Shown in pieces: positions 60,225 to 64,000 of a DNA stretch of 64,000 nt. Source of the DNA: Triglochin maritima (lineage: Eukaryota > Streptophyta > Magnoliopsida > Alismatales > Juncaginaceae); the NCBI GenBank assembly GCA_963682175.1, contig OY821774.1, positions 39,322,201-39,386,200 of the forward strand. The letters run 5' to 3'. Made by a program: the position numbers and the translations under genes. The notes under the pieces were generated by a model that did no database searches, was not told the origin of the DNA, and saw only the letters and a program-made list of their open reading frames with translations. Within the stretch, counting starts at the first letter, position 1. Each line of letters starts with the position of its first letter.

Positions 60225-61452
60225 TGATGAGAATTAAATTTATACCGCAAGTGCACGGCGTCTATGAAGACGTAGCAAATACGGGTCGAACACAAGGAGG
60301 GAGAGATTCTGTTTTTAGTGTGATTTCGATTGGAGAAAAGAAGGAGAGAAGAAATAATTGGGTTTTGAGATTTTTGGATTTTAATTATCTAAAGCAAGAA
60401 ACAAAAACAATTAAAACTAAAACAAGAACAAAGAAGTGAATTCCGTCGGGTGGAGGTTTAGATTTAAGGTTTAGATTAGAGAATTCAGAAACTTATAATA
60501 AATCATATTAGTTATGAAGCATTACATGATAAATGATTTAACATAAACTCAAGTAATCAAAACATACTAACACGAAATTAAAATAATAACATTCATTCAT
60601 CTTCTCTTCACCCTAATCCGTCACCTCCACCCTTTGGAAGGAGTTAGAAACTCATAGAGGGAGGAAGAAGGGGTCCTTGAGACATTACAAAAGAAAACTA
60701 AAAGTAAGAAATAAAAGACAGAATTTTATTAATGAAAAGAAGATTACAAAACTAAGATTAAGAATAAAAACTAACACCAAAGACTAAGGACCCTTCTAAC
60801 ATCGTTCTCGGGTCTATTTATAGTTGCTACAAGGGATCTAGGTATAATATTGGAAAATACACGTGTCCAGACACGACTGGACGAAATTTGAGCACACAGA
60901 TCGATGCTTGGGCGGCGGAAACGCCGCATATTGTATGTGTGGTGCGGCGGAAACGCCGCACAATCTGGCCTGATTTTGTCCGGATTTTGGTTGAATGTTT
61001 ATGGTATGATTTGATCCTTCGTTGCGCGTCTGGATTGATTCTTTCCATTCTTTTGAACTCCGGATTAATTCCTTCACATATTTGGAGATATACATTGATT
61101 TTTCTATATATTTTCTCCAAGAGAATAAAAGCTACTCGTGATTTGCAATTAGGTCCTTGACTTTTTGCAGTTAAGTCCCCGGATACTTTTGTGCTTATGT
61201 CCTTGTTCTTTTTGCAATTAGGACTTGAATGCTTTTATGCTTGGATACATTTCCATTTGTAACCCGATAAACTTGAACTTGGTCTTTATGATAGAAATGA
61301 ATCTTTTGCACGCGTTTATGCTCGGGATGTGGGTAAATTGCATTCAGGTCCCTGTATTCTGTAAATAAGACTAAACACATACCTTAGTAGCATTTATTGA
61401 TGTAAAAGTAATCTAAATGAAAGACATATGATGCAATGTATGCAATGCATCA
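60225..61452 (-). repeat. 5' LTR of family D element
   Basis: 1,228 bp, offset exactly 6,200 from the 3' LTR with no length change. TATA box at 60814-60822. Followed by the TCAAG duplication. Confidence 0.95.
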
Positions 61453-62617
61453 TCAAGCCTTACAACTTTGACAGCAAAAGGAAACAATAGCATCAACACT
61501 CTAAATTGAATCACACTTGGAGTAAGATAAGATTTGTGATATAAAGTGTAGAAGTTTAAGCTTTTGAGTGTGTGGAATGAAATTCTTGGAATGAGAGTAT
61601 GCTCTCTAATGTAAGAGGCAAATAGAAGTTAGAGAGTTGTGTAAATAAGGTATGTGAACCTCTATTTATAAGCTCCTAGAGAGATATAGCTGTTGGGATT
61701 GATTTGGTAAAGATTTAAGTAAGATACACAAAACAGAAAACTAAAGTTCAGCAAATCAGGACACCAACGGTCGACCAGCATGGGCAAGGTGGTCGATCAT
61801 TTCCTTAGAAATAAGAAAACGTTCAAACTGAAGTACAAATCGGTCGAACAATAAGGCTACAACTTAAGTTAACAATGGAACTAAAACTTGGGGTGGTCGA
61901 CCATTCTGAGGGTTTTGGCCAGGGTAAAAGTGTTAACGGTCGAACACTAAAGGAAGTTCGTCCAACCAAAAATAACAGAATTTTGGGCGTACAAGTTTGT
62001 CTACATCCGGTCGACCATTTTCTTGGCAACGTTCGACCAGTGGACAAAAACAAAATAGGGGTTAAGTGAAAATATACAAATACGATCATTGTAGAATACG
62101 ACAAGAATAACGATCATATGAAAATACGGTTTAACGGTCAACCGACCAGGCCAAATTGGTCGACCGATGGATCTGAGAAAAATCACTTAAGAGAATCGGT
62201 TGACTGGTAGAAATGGTCAAATGAAAACTAGTTTTGGTCTATTGTTCTGCACAGACTGGTTAAGGTTTAATTTGTGTGATTTTCTCGACTTAAGTTAGGG
62301 TGGTCTATTGAAGTCTAAATGATGTAAAATTTGGTGTGTGACTTCTTCAAGGAACCTAGTGAAAGGTTTCAAACTCTTGTATGATCAAGTTCACATAGAT
62401 TCCTAAGACTCAAATAAAAGCAAAATTACATGTCTTCAAATAGCTTGATTACATGTCTTGACTCTAATTCAATTCTTCCTTGATTCTTGATCACATGTAG
62501 ATGTTAGCACAATACAAGATATATTTCATGCATAATGTGTGCTACACTATATTTGATCGTGATAAAGATTAGCTTAGTTAAATCATCAAAACATAGATTA
62601 AGACCAAATAGCCAACA
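61453..62617 (-). mobile_element. Family E LTR, right part
   Basis: Continuation of 53740-54024 after the D element. TATA at 61662-61670 (sense minus), palindrome sites at 61770-62220, ACTTAAGT at 61862-61869. Ends CCAACA at 62617, the complement of TGTTGG. Flanking duplication not established. Confidence 0.7.
61770..62220. repeat. CGGTCGACCG palindrome cluster in second E LTR
   Basis: About 12 more degenerate sites, for example AACGGTCGACCAGC, GGGGTGGTCGACCATTC, ATCCGGTCGACCATTT and TTGGTCGACCGATGG. Placement relative to TATA is the same as at 47995-48440. Confidence 0.78.
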
Positions 62618-64000
62618 AAATCTACCAACTCCGGGATGCACATTTTCCCCTGAATACAATTCCAAATCTGATGTCAGCGGTGTAGCAACACATTTAGAAG
62701 CAAGATGTTGTTTCAACTCATCTAATTCATCCTTCACGAAATCATCTACACTACTCCTTCCACCACGTCCATTATCATCATCTAAGGTGCTCGTTCCACT
62801 TTCTCCCCCCACCAACAAACACACTACTTTCCCCATACTTGAAACGGTACTCAGAATAGATGTCCATCAAATTACTTTTGATATAGTCTATATTCTCTTT
62901 ACACTTGTCTACATCATAAAACAAATTCATGAAGAACTCAACAGTCTCTAGCTTGTTGCGAGGATCCTAAATAGAGGCAATAGAAAAAACCAAGCTTGCG
63001 TTATCCCAATATTTGTCAAATTTTTCTGACATTATTTTTCCCATTTGAGAAACAAAGGAAAAACTACTATTGCACATTTTACCAATCTAGTCTTCATAAC
63101 ATAAACTTTGGGAAAGAAATAGTTTGCCGAAGGAAATGCAGTAACAGAGAAATCCATTGTGACATTATAAAAGATACACAAACTCTCACATACAACTTTT
63201 GCATTTTCTCACTCCTCCACAGTAGGCTCACTAGTGTAAGAGTTTGTCTAAACGAGTCAAACGACCAAAAGCCTTTCTAAACTCCAAAGCAGTCTGAAGC
63301 ATAAGAAAAGTAGAGTTCCATCTTGTTGGTACATCCATCACAAGTGACTTGTTTGGACCTTTAACTTGACTTCTAGCTTCCACAAAGGTTTACCCTCTTA
63401 ATGTGGAAGATTTCACATACTTAACACTATCACGAACTTTCACTATCACATCATTTATCGTGTCAATGTCATATTGGACTACCAAATTTATAATATGATT
63501 TGAGCACCTGACATGGAACAAAATCCCATTTCCTAACAAGTCACCCTTGGAAATCAACTTTGGAAGAACATCTCTCACCATGGCATCATTAGTGTTACAA
63601 TTATCTAGGACCATACACATGAGTTTGCCATCAATGTTCCACTTATACAATCTATCCAGAATAACCTTAGAAAGAGCAACCGCCATATGTTGACCTTTAA
63701 CATGAACAAAATTCAAAACACTTTTTTGCAAGGTCCAACCATAATCGATCAAATGCCCATATAACCTTTGTTTTGCCCAGATGTCCACATATCACTACTA
63801 AGACTAATACAAGAGTCAAACTTCTCTAAATGCTCTTACAATATTTCTTTCTCTTCTAGATAAATTTGCACACAATCTTTCTTTGTTGTGGTGTGAAAAA
63901 ACATCTTAAATTCAGGATAAAGACCCCTAACAAATTTTCGAAATGCAAGGTGCTCAACAATGGAGAAGGGGTATTCATGCAATACAATCATCTGAGCAAG
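62618..64000 (-). pseudogene. hAT transposase, central part (continues past window)
   Basis: Minus strand from the window edge: LAQMIVLHEYPFSIVEH, FRKFVRGLYPEFK, SSDMWTSGQNKGYMG (about 63998-63750), then after a frameshift the 63788-63390 frame with DYGWTLQKSVLNFVHV, the catalytic-block VLDNCNTND and HVRCSNHIINLVV, and after further breaks a DDFVKDELDELKQHL segment near 62740-62700. The gene resumes at 53739 with its dimerisation domain. The BED finger would lie beyond 64000. Family-wise it resembles the hAT at 16206, but this is a separate copy because both carry the same N-terminal block. Confidence 0.87.

Larger units (their letters stand above)
54025..61452 (-). mobile_element. Complete family D retrotransposon, gag-protease only
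   Basis: 7,428 bp with two 1,228-bp LTRs, a tRNA-Asp primer site, a minus-strand gag-protease region, a polypurine tract and a perfect 5-bp target duplication TCAAG (54020-54024 and 61453-61457). Reverse transcriptase, RNase H and integrase are absent: between the protease (ending 56340) and the 3' LTR (55252) there are only ~1.1 kb of non-coding DNA. LTRs differ at four positions that I can see. It is inserted in a family E LTR, itself inserted in a hAT gene. It is non-autonomous and must have moved using proteins of another element. Confidence 0.93.

Overview
This window is plant nuclear DNA made almost entirely of nested and decayed transposable elements. It carries plant-type LTR retrotransposons with tRNA-Asp and tRNA-Met primer sites, a plant L1-type LINE with a DUF4283 gag-like ORF1, hAT transposons with BED finger and dimerisation domains, and fragments of two plant RING-H2 ubiquitin ligase genes. 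I found no bacterial or organellar genes, no tRNA or rRNA genes and no CRISPR array. An angiosperm, probably a dicot, fits best; the species cannot be named from the sequence.

I use letters for the LTR families. A: starts TGAAAGG, ends CCTACA, about 2.1 kb, seen only as solo or truncated LTRs. B: in its sense strand starts TGTAGG and ends GTTACA, about 2.1-2.2 kb, linked to a Tekay/Del-like Ty3-gypsy body. C: starts TGATTGA, ends AATCA, about 1.55 kb, with an Athila-like gag-protease body. D: 1,228-bp LTRs with the same kind of body. E: starts TGTTGGC, about 1.3 kb, superfamily unsettled.

Layout. 1-16205: a family C element followed by two further tandem, partly deleted copies (gag on the minus strand), hit at both ends by family A LTRs. 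16206-17741: 5' half of a hAT transposon. 17742-24050: a C-like leader fragment, then a minus-strand L1 LINE interrupted by a solo A LTR. 24722-25088: the RING-bearing C-terminal half of a RING-H2 gene. 25089-39077: about 14 kb of LTR fragments, including a solo C LTR, a C leader-LTR-3' region and a broken gypsy gag-pol. 39078-41788: the N-terminal part of a second RING-H2 gene with a solo B LTR inserted just after its start codon. 41789-49011: AT-rich intergenic DNA, a solo B LTR, a probable non-autonomous DNA transposon and an E LTR. 49012-53240: a B LTR with a solo A LTR inside. 53241-64000: a hAT transposase gene interrupted by an E LTR, itself interrupted by a complete family D element of 7,428 bp.

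Three observations stand out. (1) Families C and D carry gag and aspartic protease but no reverse transcriptase or integrase. The D copy is young (four LTR differences seen by eye in 1,228 bp) although its gag is broken, so it was probably mobilised in trans. (2) Three LTR families with different termini (A, B, E) carry dense arrays of one palindrome, CGGTCGACCG and variants, placed about 100-700 bp upstream of the TATA box where a TATA box is visible. C and D instead carry their own inverted repeats both upstream of TATA and again just downstream of the primer binding site. (3) C and D share a conserved block of hairpins next to the polypurine tract. Together these suggest a shared regulatory and RNA-structure system in a group of non-autonomous elements.
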